The notes: generated by a model from the sequence alone, not told the origin. A stretch of 64,000 nt of DNA from Nitrosomonas sp. HPC101 (GCF_009833125.1 NZ_QRCC01000004.1:96433-160432); one strand, 5' to 3'; shown: positions 30,399-40,607, counted from the stretch's first letter. Numbers and translations: made by a program.

Positions 30399-31166
30399 AG
30401 CTGGAGATTTTCAGTAGTTGTTTTAGAGTATGTTAGGGCATGACTCGATTTTGTCAGTTGCGTACTTACTAAGGAGCCTTTGATTAAATCTCACATGGTC
30501 GCACACTGTGTTTTGCAGGTGGCATGTGAGGCAGCGAATGGCTGACCCTTTCACAACGAACTCAATGCAGCAGTTCGTCTGCAAAATCAGGGTCCTGAAG
30601 GGTTGCGACAAAATTATGTGCTCACTATGTCGCGTTCCTTGACATCGTAGAATAGCTACGACCTGCGTCGTGCTTCTTACGATCATCATGATTTTTCTTG
30701 CAATGCAGTGCATGGAGGATTTAATCAGAGGTTGCCTAGTATAAATCCAGTTCTTTGAAGTATCTTTGGTAAAGATAATCATTCCTCTATTCTAACCCGA
30801 GTTAGTCGCTCGTATGCGGAATTTCCAACTATATTGTATGAAGTGATTGTTTTCTCTGTTTTTTCTTTTGTGTTTGTTTGTGCAATTTCGGGGTTTCGAA
30901 CAGATCATATAAGGGTTGAGACTGCGCACAGTATATGCTGACATATAAAGATGTATAAAGGCATATAAAGGGTATGAACACACCTCTGCATTTGAATCTG
31001 GTGAGTGCCTGGCAGCTGTCTATTGAGATAGATATTAAGTGGATATTCGGAAGATCATATCCGTAACCTGCAAATTTGACTATACTTCATCTCATTCTTG
31101 ATTGTTTTTGTATCGGATATTTGCCAGATGCAAATTACTTGACGTACCAACCGGTTCATACATTTC
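30399..31166. other. Intergenic region of 768 bp with MITE-like element
   Basis: Separates the exopolysaccharide operon from the cysteine desulfurase gene. The first part holds the MITE-like element at 30473-30735; the rest (30740-31166) is AT-rich with no gene. Open frames here (for example minus 30423-30782) lie inside the element and have no similarity. Confidence 0.5.
30473..30735. mobile_element. MITE-like non-autonomous element (263 bp)
   Basis: Left end GGAGCCTTTGATTAAATC (30473-30490) matches the reverse complement of the right end (30718-30735) at 15 of 18 positions; the shared core TGATTAAATC is exact. Flanking tetranucleotides are CTAA on the left and CTAG on the right, a near target duplication of YTAR form as made by IS5-type transposases. 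No transposase is encoded. Family assignment is inference. Confidence 0.6.
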
Positions 31167-32327
31167 ATGACCCAAGTTTATTTTGATCATAATGCCACAA
31201 CCAAAGTGGATGATGCGATTCTAGACGTCATGCTGCCCTATTTTCGTGAAAATTATGGGAATGCATCCAGTCATCACACCTTCGGGCTGATTGCACGCAA
31301 AGCTATTGATAATGCGCGTGAGCAGGTGGCTCGAGCTGTTGGTGTCCGGCCTGCACAGGTTATTTTCACCAGCGGCGGTTCCGAGGCAAACAATTTGTTT
31401 GTACGAGGTGTGTCGGATAGTCTGAAACCCTCTGCTTTGGTTGTAAGTACAATCGAGCATCCATGCATCATACGCACTGCACAGGCATTGGCAAGAAAGA
31501 ATAATGAAAAATGGCAACTACATTACTTGGCTGTGGATAAAGAGGGTCAGATAAGAGTGGATGATGCAGCGGAAGTGCTGGCTGTGAAAAACCCGACCAT
31601 GGCTTCAGTAATGCTGGCAAACAATGAAACGGGGGTGATTCAGGATGTTGCTTCTATTGCCGGGGTTGCGAAGGATCAAGGCGTCTGGATACATACCGAT
31701 GCAGTACAGGCATTTGGTAAAATTCCGGTAAATTTTGATGCACTAGGTGTACACGCCATGACGTTATCCGCACACAAGATTTACGGACCCAAAGGGGCGG
31801 CGGCACTGATTATAGATCCACGCTTACCGCTAAAACCGCTTATTTATGGGGGGGGGCATGAAAATGGCTTGCGTTCTGGAACTGAGAATGTGCCGGCCAT
31901 TGTCGGGTTTGGTGCTGCCTGTGAGCTCGCTATGTCCAGGTTAAATGAATCAAAGACACGCACGCTACAGTTACGTGATCGTCTGGAACAGGGTTTGCTG
32001 GAGATGGGCGCTACGATATTTGGATTGCATGCTTCCCGTTTGCCCAATACCTGCTATTTTGCATTGCCGGATATCGAGGGAGATACGCTGGTGGTTCGGC
32101 TGGATAAAAAAGGTTTTGCAGTTGCCAGCGGGGCGGCCTGTTCCAGCGCTACGCCAGGTAAAAGTCATGTGCTGGAAGCCATGGATGTGCCACCTATTCT
32201 GGCGCGATGCGCGATCAGGGTCAGTCTGGGGCCGGATAATACAATTGAAGAGGTTGACACTTTCCTTGCTTCCACCAGGCATATTGCTGGTGAACTGAGA
32301 AAAATGAGTGCATTGCTGAATATATGA
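31167..32327 (+). CDS. Cysteine desulfurase (IscS/NifS type)
   Basis: PLP enzyme that removes sulfur from cysteine. The 386-residue product has FDHNATTKVDDAILDVM, the PLP-binding Lys in TLSAHKIYGPKG, ASSHH in place of the usual ASSxH, and a catalytic-loop Cys in ASGAACSSATPGKSHVL, which looks like the long-loop (group I) type. It is not next to iscU or iscA here, so it may serve a special purpose; the next genes are a nucleotidyltransferase and a HIT protein. A run of nine G (31848-31856) codes for three glycines (YGGGH). Whether this is the housekeeping IscS is unclear. Confidence 0.9.
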   Translation: MTQVYFDHNATTKVDDAILDVMLPYFRENYGNASSHHTFGLIARKAIDNAREQVARAVGVRPAQVIFTSGGSEANNLFVRGVSDSLKPSALVVSTIEHPCIIRTAQALARKNNEKWQLHYLAVDKEGQIRVDDAAEVLAVKNPTMASVMLANNETGVIQDVASIAGVAKDQGVWIHTDAVQAFGKIPVNFDALGVHAMTLSAHKIYGPKGAAALIIDPRLPLKPLIYGGGHENGLRSGTENVPAIVGFGAACELAMSRLNESKTRTLQLRDRLEQGLLEMGATIFGLHASRLPNTCYFALPDIEGDTLVVRLDKKGFAVASGAACSSATPGKSHVLEAMDVPPILARCAIRVSLGPDNTIEEVDTFLASTRHIAGELRKMSALLNI

Positions 32328-32371
32328 ATATACAGAGAGAAATTTGCAGTTGAATAGGGCCAAGTATAAAA

Positions 32372-33181
32372 ATGACTGACCAAATTGATGATTTTCCCGC
32401 TAAGGCAATCATTTTGAGTGCAGGGCAGGGCAGACGGTTGTTGCCTCTGACTGAAGATACTCCCAAATGCTTGCTGCCGGTATCGGGGAAGCCGGTTATT
32501 GCTTGGCAGATTGATACGTTACTGGCCAATAACATCAGGGAAATCGTAATTGTGGCCGGCTTTCAAATTGGCAAAGTAGCAGCGCTGATAGCGGAACGTT
32601 ACCCTGATCGTCCAGATATCCGGGTCGTATTCAATCCCTTTTACGAGGTGGCAGATAATCTGGCCAGTTGCTGGATTGTGCGTGAAGAGATGAATGCCGG
32701 TTTCCTGCTGCTAAATGGCGATACGTTGCTGGGAGACAATTTATTGCCGGGCATGTTACATGCCCCAGTAGCACCGATTACCCTGTGTATCGATTTCAAG
32801 GGAACGTTCGATGATGATGATATGAAAGTGCAGCTTGGCCCGCAGGGCCAGGTAAAACAGGTGAGTAAAAAATTACCTGCGGAGGAAACCGATGCGGAAT
32901 CGATTGGATTGATTCGTTTCAGTAAGCAAGGTGCCCGGCTTTTTCGTGATGCCGTGGAGCAGGCCTTGCGTGAACCAGAAAAACTGGGTTCATGGTATCT
33001 GGCAATTATCAGTGCGCTGGCTAAACAAAACGTGGTGAGCAGCCATTCAGTTTCCGGGAACCGTTGGTGTGAAATCGATTTCATTCAGGATTTGCAGAAG
33101 GCAGAAAGCTATTTTTCTTGCAAAGAAGCCGATGCCGCAGATCAGTCCCGATCTGATCAACTGTTACATCTGCCAGGGTGA
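32372..33181 (+). CDS. Nucleotidyltransferase of the NTP-transferase / LicC type
   Basis: Rossmann-like sugar or alcohol-phosphate nucleotidyltransferase. The N-terminal AIILSAGQGRRLLPLTEDTPKCLLPVSGKPVI is the diagnostic P-loop with the NTP-binding Gly-x-Gly-x-Arg-Leu and Pro-Lys; the metal Asp is in LLLNGDTLLGD, and EIDFIQDLQKAE is near the C-terminus. LicC-type members make CDP-choline and related CDP-alcohols; others make sugar nucleotides. Substrate is not determined. It forms a run with HIT, desaturase and phosphoglycerate-mutase-like genes. Confidence 0.8.
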   Translation: MTDQIDDFPAKAIILSAGQGRRLLPLTEDTPKCLLPVSGKPVIAWQIDTLLANNIREIVIVAGFQIGKVAALIAERYPDRPDIRVVFNPFYEVADNLASCWIVREEMNAGFLLLNGDTLLGDNLLPGMLHAPVAPITLCIDFKGTFDDDDMKVQLGPQGQVKQVSKKLPAEETDAESIGLIRFSKQGARLFRDAVEQALREPEKLGSWYLAIISALAKQNVVSSHSVSGNRWCEIDFIQDLQKAESYFSCKEADAADQSRSDQLLHLPG

Positions 33182-33196
33182 TCCAGAGGAAAGACG

Positions 33197-33640
33197 ATGA
33201 GTGTGGAAATATTCAATGGCACTATGCAGAAATTTGGTGCACCTGATACAGTTATCTGCCAGTTTCAGCACTGGAGTGTACTGCTACGTCCGGCTCAGTT
33301 GACTCTGGGGGCACTGGTATTGATTGCGCACGAGCCAGTACAAAGTTTTTCTGCGTTGAGTGGCGTCAGTTTCGCAGAGTTACAAATTGTGACCGGAAAA
33401 ATGGATACCGCTTTGAAAAAAGCCTTTCAGTACGACAAATTGAATTATCTGATGTTGATGATGGTCGATCCCGATGTCCATTTTCACGTCATTCCCCGCT
33501 ATGCACAGGCCAGGGAGTTTTTCGGCAAAACCTTTTTTGATGCTGGTTGGCCCGGCGCGCCTGATTTCAGCAAAATCAACGAAACCGATGCAAGTATCAA
33601 CCAGCAGGTAATAAAGCATCTGATTTCCTGCTGGGAGTGA
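33197..33640 (+). CDS. HIT-superfamily protein with variant active site
   Basis: A 147-residue product of the HIT superfamily (nucleotide hydrolases and transferases). The HIT motif is usually H-x-H-x-H; here the motif reads DVHFHVIPRY, with Asp in place of the first His while the second (nucleophile) and third His remain. The fold is otherwise recognised in SVLLRPAQLTLGALVLIAHE (substrate-binding strand). The stop overlaps the start of the desaturase gene. Function unknown. Confidence 0.7.
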   Translation: MSVEIFNGTMQKFGAPDTVICQFQHWSVLLRPAQLTLGALVLIAHEPVQSFSALSGVSFAELQIVTGKMDTALKKAFQYDKLNYLMLMMVDPDVHFHVIPRYAQAREFFGKTFFDAGWPGAPDFSKINETDASINQQVIKHLISCWE

Positions 33641-33660
33641 ATCTGAAGAATATTCCTCTC

Positions 33661-34728
33661 ATGGCGGATAACACGATACAAGCCAATTTCCCCTTGTATG
33701 AAGCACGTGCATTGGTGCGCGATCTGATGACCCCGGATCCCAGAGTTTACTGGGTGGATTTTCTGTTCCATATCGTGCTGGGTTGGGCAGCTTTTGCGAC
33801 AGCACTCCATGTACCGTGGCTTTCTATCTGGCAAATTCTGTCTTATTGGGTGGCGGTGTTTGCGTTTTATCGCGCTGTGATTTTCATTCATGAGCTTGCT
33901 CATCTTGAGCGTGGAACGTTCAGATTATTCCGGTTGGTATGGAATCTGATTTGCGGTATTCCGTTGATGGTTCCATCCTTCACTTATGACAGTGTGCATT
34001 ACGATCATCATAAGCCGGCTATTTACGGTACTTCCGAGGATGGGGAGTATTTTCCTTTTGCAACACGACATCCGGCAGGGTTGGCAGGTTATGTGCTGCT
34101 TTCGCTGATTTTGCCACTGTTGCTGGTGATTCGGTTTTTATTGCTGACCCCGATTTCGTATCTGATTTCGCCCTTGCGGAGAGTTGTCTGGGAACGTGCT
34201 TCCTCACTGACAATCAATTCAGCCTATATTCGCCGGAAAAACGCAGTTCGTAATGATCATGACTGGCGAGTGCAGGAGCTGGCCACGTTTTTATTTGCAG
34301 CAATTATCGTGGCCAGCGTGATACTGGGGAAATTATCCTGGCAAGTATTGATACTTTGGTACGCTGTCGCTATCGCAATTTTCATGCTGAATTCACTGCG
34401 TACCCTGGCTGCACATGCTTATCGCCATGAGGGAGATCACAGTCTTACCCTGGTTGAGCAATATCTTGATTCCGTCAATGTTCCCGGTAATTTTTTGACT
34501 GTATTATGGGCGCCTGTCGGATTGCGTTACCATGCCACGCATCATCTTTTCATGAGCATGCCTTATCATAATCTTGGCAAGGCACACAGACGGCTTGTAC
34601 AGAAGCTGGGAGATAACAAACTGATTTTGCAAACCAGCCGTAATGGATTGTGGTCTGCGCTGAAACAAATCTGGCAGGAAGCTGCTGCTGTAACAGCAAA
34701 TAAAAAACAGCATCGGGGTAAAATATAA
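33661..34728 (+). CDS. Fatty-acid desaturase-family membrane protein
   Basis: Membrane di-iron desaturase or hydroxylase. The three His boxes are visible: HELAH, HYDHH and HATHH, with a fourth His-rich stretch HNLGKAH. Four to five hydrophobic segments surround them. I prefer the ATG at 33661 (355 residues); an in-frame GTG at 33637 overlaps the HIT stop and would couple the genes. Substrate (acyl lipid or other) is unknown; it is co-transcribed with a nucleotidyltransferase and a phosphatase-like gene. Confidence 0.8.
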   Translation: MADNTIQANFPLYEARALVRDLMTPDPRVYWVDFLFHIVLGWAAFATALHVPWLSIWQILSYWVAVFAFYRAVIFIHELAHLERGTFRLFRLVWNLICGIPLMVPSFTYDSVHYDHHKPAIYGTSEDGEYFPFATRHPAGLAGYVLLSLILPLLLVIRFLLLTPISYLISPLRRVVWERASSLTINSAYIRRKNAVRNDHDWRVQELATFLFAAIIVASVILGKLSWQVLILWYAVAIAIFMLNSLRTLAAHAYRHEGDHSLTLVEQYLDSVNVPGNFLTVLWAPVGLRYHATHHLFMSMPYHNLGKAHRRLVQKLGDNKLILQTSRNGLWSALKQIWQEAAAVTANKKQHRGKI

Positions 34729-34763
34729 AGTTTTCCCGGTTAAGAGGCTTCAGTAGTTTTCTT

Positions 34764-35474
34764 ATGAGCAAAATACAAGAAACAACCCGACTGGTGCTGC
34801 TGCGTCATGGGCAGAGTGTTTGGAATCAGGATAGACATTTTACGGGCTGGAGTGATATTGCGCTGAGCCCGCAAGGTAAAGCGGAAGCGGACAATGCTGG
34901 CCGACTGCTTATACAGGCTGGTTTTACCTTTGATGTTTGTTACAGCTCGGAGCTGAAGCGCGCCCGGGATACACTAGCCACTGTGCAGACAGTGATGGGC
35001 CTGAATCATCTTCCGGTTCACCGGAGCTGGCGATTGAACGAACGCCATTACGGTGCTCTGGAGGGCATGCGCCCTTGGGCGGCTATCCGGAAATTCGGTA
35101 TCTGGCCGGCATTGGGAAGTCAATTTCTTTTTACTGCAAGGCCTCCAGCATTAATGCTGAATGATCCGCGTGCACCGGGTGGTCAGCAGCGTTATGTGGC
35201 AATTGATCGTTCTCAGCTTCCTCTGGCGGAAAGCATGCAGCAGGCACTGGAGCGTGTGCTGCCTTTTTGGCAGGAAACGATTCTTTCCGAGGTAAAACAA
35301 GGAAAACGATTGTTGGTTGTCTCGCATAAGGGGCTTTTGAAAATGCTGATTATGCAATTGGAGGGGCTGACAAGTGCGCGGGCGATGCGCCTGTCGATTC
35401 CGACCGGCCGTCCGCTTTGTTATGAGCTGGATAGCCTGCTCAAACCGGTTAACCGTTACTGTTTGTTAGGCTGA
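34764..35474 (+). CDS. Phosphoglycerate-mutase-like histidine phosphatase
   Basis: Member of the cofactor-dependent phosphoglycerate mutase / histidine phosphatase superfamily. LLRHGQSVWN (the phosphohistidine), FTGWSDIALSPQGKAEA and LNERHYGALEGM match GpmA well; toward the C-terminus SHKGLLKML replaces the usual HGNSLRAL, and the length (236) is a little short with an altered middle segment. It may therefore act on a different phosphate ester. Preceded by the desaturase gene by 35 bp. Confidence 0.78.
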   Translation: MSKIQETTRLVLLRHGQSVWNQDRHFTGWSDIALSPQGKAEADNAGRLLIQAGFTFDVCYSSELKRARDTLATVQTVMGLNHLPVHRSWRLNERHYGALEGMRPWAAIRKFGIWPALGSQFLFTARPPALMLNDPRAPGGQQRYVAIDRSQLPLAESMQQALERVLPFWQETILSEVKQGKRLLVVSHKGLLKMLIMQLEGLTSARAMRLSIPTGRPLCYELDSLLKPVNRYCLLG

Positions 35475-35794
35475 AGAAAGAGTATTGGGATCTGCGACAG
35501 ATCGCCTGAATCGGGAAAATGATTATTTTTTATATCTTCGCATCATTTTCAGTAATGTTATCAGAGATAACAGTATGCTCCGTCATTGCGATGCGTCAAC
35601 GCGTGTGACGCAATCCAGTAGCAACAAGGGTAGCTTAGGCACTGGATTGCCGTGCCACTGACACGATTCGCAAGGACGAAGGTCGCCAGAAGAGGTGCTT
35701 GCAATAAATTTTTCTACTTTGATTCAGTACGTGGCATTTCAAATCACCTGTATAGGCCGGCAAACACACTCAACTGAAATAGTGTAGAGACGTA
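35475..35794. other. Intergenic region of 320 bp with cloverleaf-like repeat
   Basis: Between the phosphatase-like gene and the convergent helical protein. It contains the repeat at 35581-35678 (listed separately) and no gene. Confidence 0.5.
35581..35678. repeat. Cloverleaf-like nested inverted repeat (REP/BIME type)
   Basis: CGTCATTGCGA (35581-35591) pairs with TCGCAAGGACG (35668-35678, 10 of 11). Inside it lie three further perfect hairpins: TGCGTCA/TGACGCA (35592-35612), GCAATCCAGT/ACTGGATTGC (35610-35650) and CGTG/CACG (35651-35665). The parts CATTGCGA and GCAATCCAG are common in dispersed intergenic repeats of many bacteria. Likely multi-copy. Confidence 0.65.
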
Positions 35795-36484
35795 TTATTT
35801 TTTATCCCGGTCGGATTGGCTGGTCATGCTGGATAATACACCAGTGGAAATTTTATATAGAAGATCAGCCGTTATCTGGGTAAGTTTTATGCCCGCTTCA
35901 AGTCGGGCTCGTCCGGTTGAAGCAACCTGGTGTGCCAGAATTGCCAGTGTATCCTTGATTTGTCTACCTACTGCGGTGCCATTGTGTTGTGCATGTGTTA
36001 ATAGATCCTGCAGCGTTTCAGCGATCAGACCTTGTGTGGCGGAAGCCGTATGTTTAAGGGTATCCAGAAGAACATCTTCCAGATCTTCCAGATCTTCCCG
36101 GGCTTTAGCCAGGTCGCTGTCCGAGAATTTTTTTGCCTTGCCGGCCGCTTCCTCTAAAGCCAACTTGGAAGCACCAGCCAATTGAGCAAAGGCATCATCC
36201 AGTCCGCTGACTGCCTGAGTAATTTGTGATCGGGCCGCCTGGGATTGTCCCTCAGCATGTGTTATTTTTTGTTGTGCACCAGCCTGGATGCCCTCCATCA
36301 CAGCGGTTGCTATCTGTTTAAGGGATTCTATATCCAGGCCATTGGAATGCATCGCCTTGAGCGTGAGATTTCTGACAGCATCTTCTACATCACCACCATG
36401 CTCTATTGCTTCCCTGACTTCTGCAGTAAGCTGGGCAACATCCTTGTCAGTACGGGCGGTATCATGATTGTCATTTTGCATCAA
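35795..36484 (-). CDS. Uncharacterised alpha-helical protein
   Basis: A 229-residue product with no signal peptide, predicted almost entirely helical and rich in Ala, Gln and Glu. A short direct repeat EDLEDLEDV (encoded by repeated GATCTTCCA on the plus strand) lies near the centre. It may belong to DUF6781, but I am not sure. The sequence does not suggest membrane segments. It is convergent with the phosphatase-like gene and precedes serS on the same strand; no function can be given. Confidence 0.65.
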   Translation of the reverse strand: MMQNDNHDTARTDKDVAQLTAEVREAIEHGGDVEDAVRNLTLKAMHSNGLDIESLKQIATAVMEGIQAGAQQKITHAEGQSQAARSQITQAVSGLDDAFAQLAGASKLALEEAAGKAKKFSDSDLAKAREDLEDLEDVLLDTLKHTASATQGLIAETLQDLLTHAQHNGTAVGRQIKDTLAILAHQVASTGRARLEAGIKLTQITADLLYKISTGVLSSMTSQSDRDKK

Positions 36485-36527
36485 AATCCTCCATTTTCAG
36501 TGGTTAATACAGGCGAATACGGTTGCA

Positions 36528-37979
<1,452 letters not shown>

Positions 37980-38036
37980 TTAACACTGAGCCTCAGAGTG
38001 GTAGAGAAGGCTGCAAAGGTGTAGTAGTCAACGGAT

Positions 38037-38561
38037 TCAATCATCAAAACTGCATAAGGAATACAGCTGATGGCCTTGCTGACGCAACCGTGTGCTCCCG
38101 CCGACGTCGGGCAAATCGATGACAAAGCAGCATTCGATTATTTTGCCGCCCATCTCCTGAACCAGTTTGATCGAAGCTTCCATCGTGCCTCCTGTTGCGA
38201 TCAGATCATCGATCAATAACACCCGATCTCCCTTGTCAATCGCATCTACATGGATTTCAACCTTGTCGCAGCCATATTCCAGCTGATAATCGCAACCTAT
38301 GGTCTCGGCCGGTAATTTGCCTTGTTTGCGAATAGGAACAAACCCGGCTCCCAGCGCATAAGCAACCGGTGCGCCAATAATAAAGCCGCGCGATTCAATC
38401 CCGATGACTTTATCAATTTTTTTTGACCGATAACGTTGCGTAATTTCCTCGATTGTCGCGCGTAACCCAACCGGATCTTTCAGGAGTGTGGTGATATCCC
38501 GGAACATGATGCCTTCATGAGGGTAATGCGGGATAGTGCGGATATGTGATTTGATAGACAT
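38037..38561 (-). CDS. apt: Adenine phosphoribosyltransferase
   Basis: Salvages adenine to AMP with PRPP. The PRPP-binding motif VLLIDDLIATGGTMEASI is at about residues 118-135, with GIESRGFIIGAPVAYALGAGFVPIRKQGKLPAET before it. From the ATG at 38561 the product is 174 residues, normal for Apt; the open frame upstream (to 38627) is not homologous. Followed downstream by a gap of about 195 bp to serS. Confidence 0.95.
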   Translation of the reverse strand: MSIKSHIRTIPHYPHEGIMFRDITTLLKDPVGLRATIEEITQRYRSKKIDKVIGIESRGFIIGAPVAYALGAGFVPIRKQGKLPAETIGCDYQLEYGCDKVEIHVDAIDKGDRVLLIDDLIATGGTMEASIKLVQEMGGKIIECCFVIDLPDVGGSTRLRQQGHQLYSLCSFDD

Positions 38562-38652
38562 ATAAGTTGGGATGATAGCAGTTTTGGAATCAGCAGACAG
38601 AATCGGCGAAATGCCGCAACGTAACACATTTGGAACGTGGACGACTTGTATT

Positions 38653-39135
38653 TCAGGTGTTACCTGTACGGCGATACAGTCCGATTAATTCAGCCTGGGC
38701 AAGAATATGTCCCTGCATGGCCTTTTCCAGAATTGCTTTGGTTGGCCGGTTCAAATCGGGCAATACGATATCCAGCGCGTACAGCTTATGAAAATAGCGG
38801 TGAATCCCAATAGGTGGACAAGGCCCACCGTAGCCGGTTCGTTCCCAGTTATTGATGCCTTCCAGTGTGCCGGTGGGTAATTCGGCAACGGTTACTTGTT
38901 CCGGTAATTTGCGGATGGCAGATGGAATGTTGTAAAGAATCCAGTGTACCCAGGTCATTTTGGGTGCCTGTGGATCGGGTGCGTCCGGGTCATCAACGAT
39001 CAGAACCAGAGTTTTTGCGTTTTCCGGTACACCTGCCCAGATAAGCTCCGGTGAAGAATCTTTGCCGTCACAAGTGTGACGCACTGGAATCAAACCTTGA
39101 TGAGAAAATGATGGGGATGTCAGACTGAGTGTCAT
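38653..39135 (-). CDS. YbhB/YbcL-family phosphatidylethanolamine-binding-like protein
   Basis: Small cytoplasmic PEBP-family protein of unknown role, 160 residues. The ligand-pocket motif DPDAPDPQAPKMTWVHWILYNIP and GYGGPCPPIGIHRYFHKLYALD are diagnostic. Bacterial members resemble Raf-kinase inhibitor proteins but have no known kinase partner. Monocistronic. Confidence 0.9.
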   Translation of the reverse strand: MTLSLTSPSFSHQGLIPVRHTCDGKDSSPELIWAGVPENAKTLVLIVDDPDAPDPQAPKMTWVHWILYNIPSAIRKLPEQVTVAELPTGTLEGINNWERTGYGGPCPPIGIHRYFHKLYALDIVLPDLNRPTKAILEKAMQGHILAQAELIGLYRRTGNT

Positions 39136-39297
39136 GATTTTTGCTGTAAGAAAGTGGTTGGGAATACGTTTTCATCACGCATAACGCATAACTTGTGCCA
39201 CTTCCTTTTCTTGATTACTTTAAGTATATCAGGCATGCAACTCTATATTCAATAATACAATGCTGCATGCTTTCATATTTAATTGATACTATCCTGA

Positions 39298-39909
39298 TTA
39301 AGCTTTTGCGGGATTTTTTTTGCGCAGGAAGATAAAAGCTCCTGCTATACCCACACCAATCAACAGAATCAGCTCTATCGTGCCAAAACTGGATCCGTGA
39401 TCATGACCGCCACCCTCTCCGATATGCAGTGGGATACTGACAGCTGTTTTGACATTGCCGGCACCATCATCTGTTTCCAGTTGAACATTGTACTGTCCGA
39501 CTTGCTCAAGATTGGTTGCAACCACAATAATGCCGGATGAGTATTTCTCAGTAGGCATGTACAATACTTCATGCGCGCCGTGCTCGCTGCCTTCATGCCC
39601 TTCCATAAGTACTCTGACAGCAATGGGAACTTCGCGCGTTTTGGCGTCGGAAAGCTCGATCGTCATGTTGATTTTGCCTGCATTGGGAACATGGTTGCAG
39701 TACGAGTGCATGGGGGGGATATTTCCTTCAGGAACCTCATAGACGCTGATCGAAACGGGAAAATCTCCATTGTCAATCTTGCACCCCTCGGAATCGTGAT
39801 GTCCCTCATGAGCGAGCATAAGCTGAGCCGATGCGGGCAACGATGCCAGAGATATTGAGATTGCGAGGCATAGCCCCGCAACGTATCTGTTTCTAAAAAC
39901 CTTGTTCAT
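39298..39909 (-). CDS. Exported His-rich protein with C-terminal membrane anchor, unknown function
   Basis: A signal peptide ends at residue 28 (ASA|QLMLAHEGHH). The periplasmic part carries His clusters at both ends (HEGHHDSEG near the start; HIGEGGGHDHGSSFG near the end) and a Met/His-rich middle (GHEGSEHGAHEVLYM), which suggests metal (copper) handling. A single hydrophobic segment near residue 180 (ELILLIGVGIAGAFIFL) with a following RKKNPAKA would anchor it in the inner membrane. It is monocistronic, preceded on the minus strand by a purine-rich GGAGG. I see no known domain; the overall plan resembles YtkA-like or FixH-like exported proteins. Confidence 0.7.
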   Translation of the reverse strand: MNKVFRNRYVAGLCLAISISLASLPASAQLMLAHEGHHDSEGCKIDNGDFPVSISVYEVPEGNIPPMHSYCNHVPNAGKINMTIELSDAKTREVPIAVRVLMEGHEGSEHGAHEVLYMPTEKYSSGIIVVATNLEQVGQYNVQLETDDGAGNVKTAVSIPLHIGEGGGHDHGSSFGTIELILLIGVGIAGAFIFLRKKNPAKA

Positions 39910-40157
39910 ATTTCCTCCACTTTAGATTTCGAACCTTGATGCTGTTTAAGTGTATTTCCTTTTTATCAGGCTTGCTGATATCAGCCTGATTTTCTTGATT
40001 CGGGTTAGAACGCAACCACCACCGGATTGTATAACAAAAAGCAAGTCAGGCAGCATCGTGATTTGCGTGCAGCCGAGGCGTCACTTCTACCCTGCCGGAT
40101 AATAGTTCAGAAAGCCTGTTCGTTGCCACTGTATCCGTGCGCATGTCCGGCGGATGC

Positions 40158-40607
40158 TTAATCGTAATACTGCAGGATATCCAGCGGATACCTTTTCCCG
40201 GCGCAGTAGTCCTCGATACACTGCATCACCAGTGGTGTGCGATGCATTGCCTGTTTTGCACGGATTTCATCGATACTGAACCAAGTTGCCCGTACGATAC
40301 CGTTATCCAGTTTTCTGTCAGGATCAAAAGAAACAACCTGGCCGGAAAAAGTGAAGCGCAGGTAGGTGATTCCGTTCGAGGCGCAAGTCCAATGATAAAT
40401 ACCGGTCAACACTGCAGGCTGGAAACTGTAACCGGTTTCCTCCAGCACTTCGCGGCTGCATGCCTGGATGATGGATTCATCAGGCTCCAGATGACCGGCC
40501 GGCTGGTTGAGTTTGATTGTTGTGCCTCTAGGAATCTCTTCCACTAACAGATATTTGTCGTCCTGTTCGATAACAGCGGCAACGGTAACATTCGGTTTCC
40601 AGGTCAT
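40158..40607 (-). CDS. NUDIX hydrolase (NudJ-like)
   Basis: Hydrolyses nucleoside diphosphate derivatives; NudJ members act on thiamine pyrophosphate and related phosphates. The Nudix box is complete: GHLEPDESIIQACSREVLEETGYSF (near residues 38-62). The 149-residue length and the WHYWTC-like IYHWTCASNG pattern after it fit NudJ. Monocistronic. Confidence 0.85.
   Translation of the reverse strand: MTWKPNVTVAAVIEQDDKYLLVEEIPRGTTIKLNQPAGHLEPDESIIQACSREVLEETGYSFQPAVLTGIYHWTCASNGITYLRFTFSGQVVSFDPDRKLDNGIVRATWFSIDEIRAKQAMHRTPLVMQCIEDYCAGKRYPLDILQYYD

Noticed and set aside
30423..30782. 119-codon minus-strand frame in the MITE-like element
   Set aside because: Spans the whole inverted-repeat element including both ends; no transposase motifs (no DDE, no helix-turn-helix).
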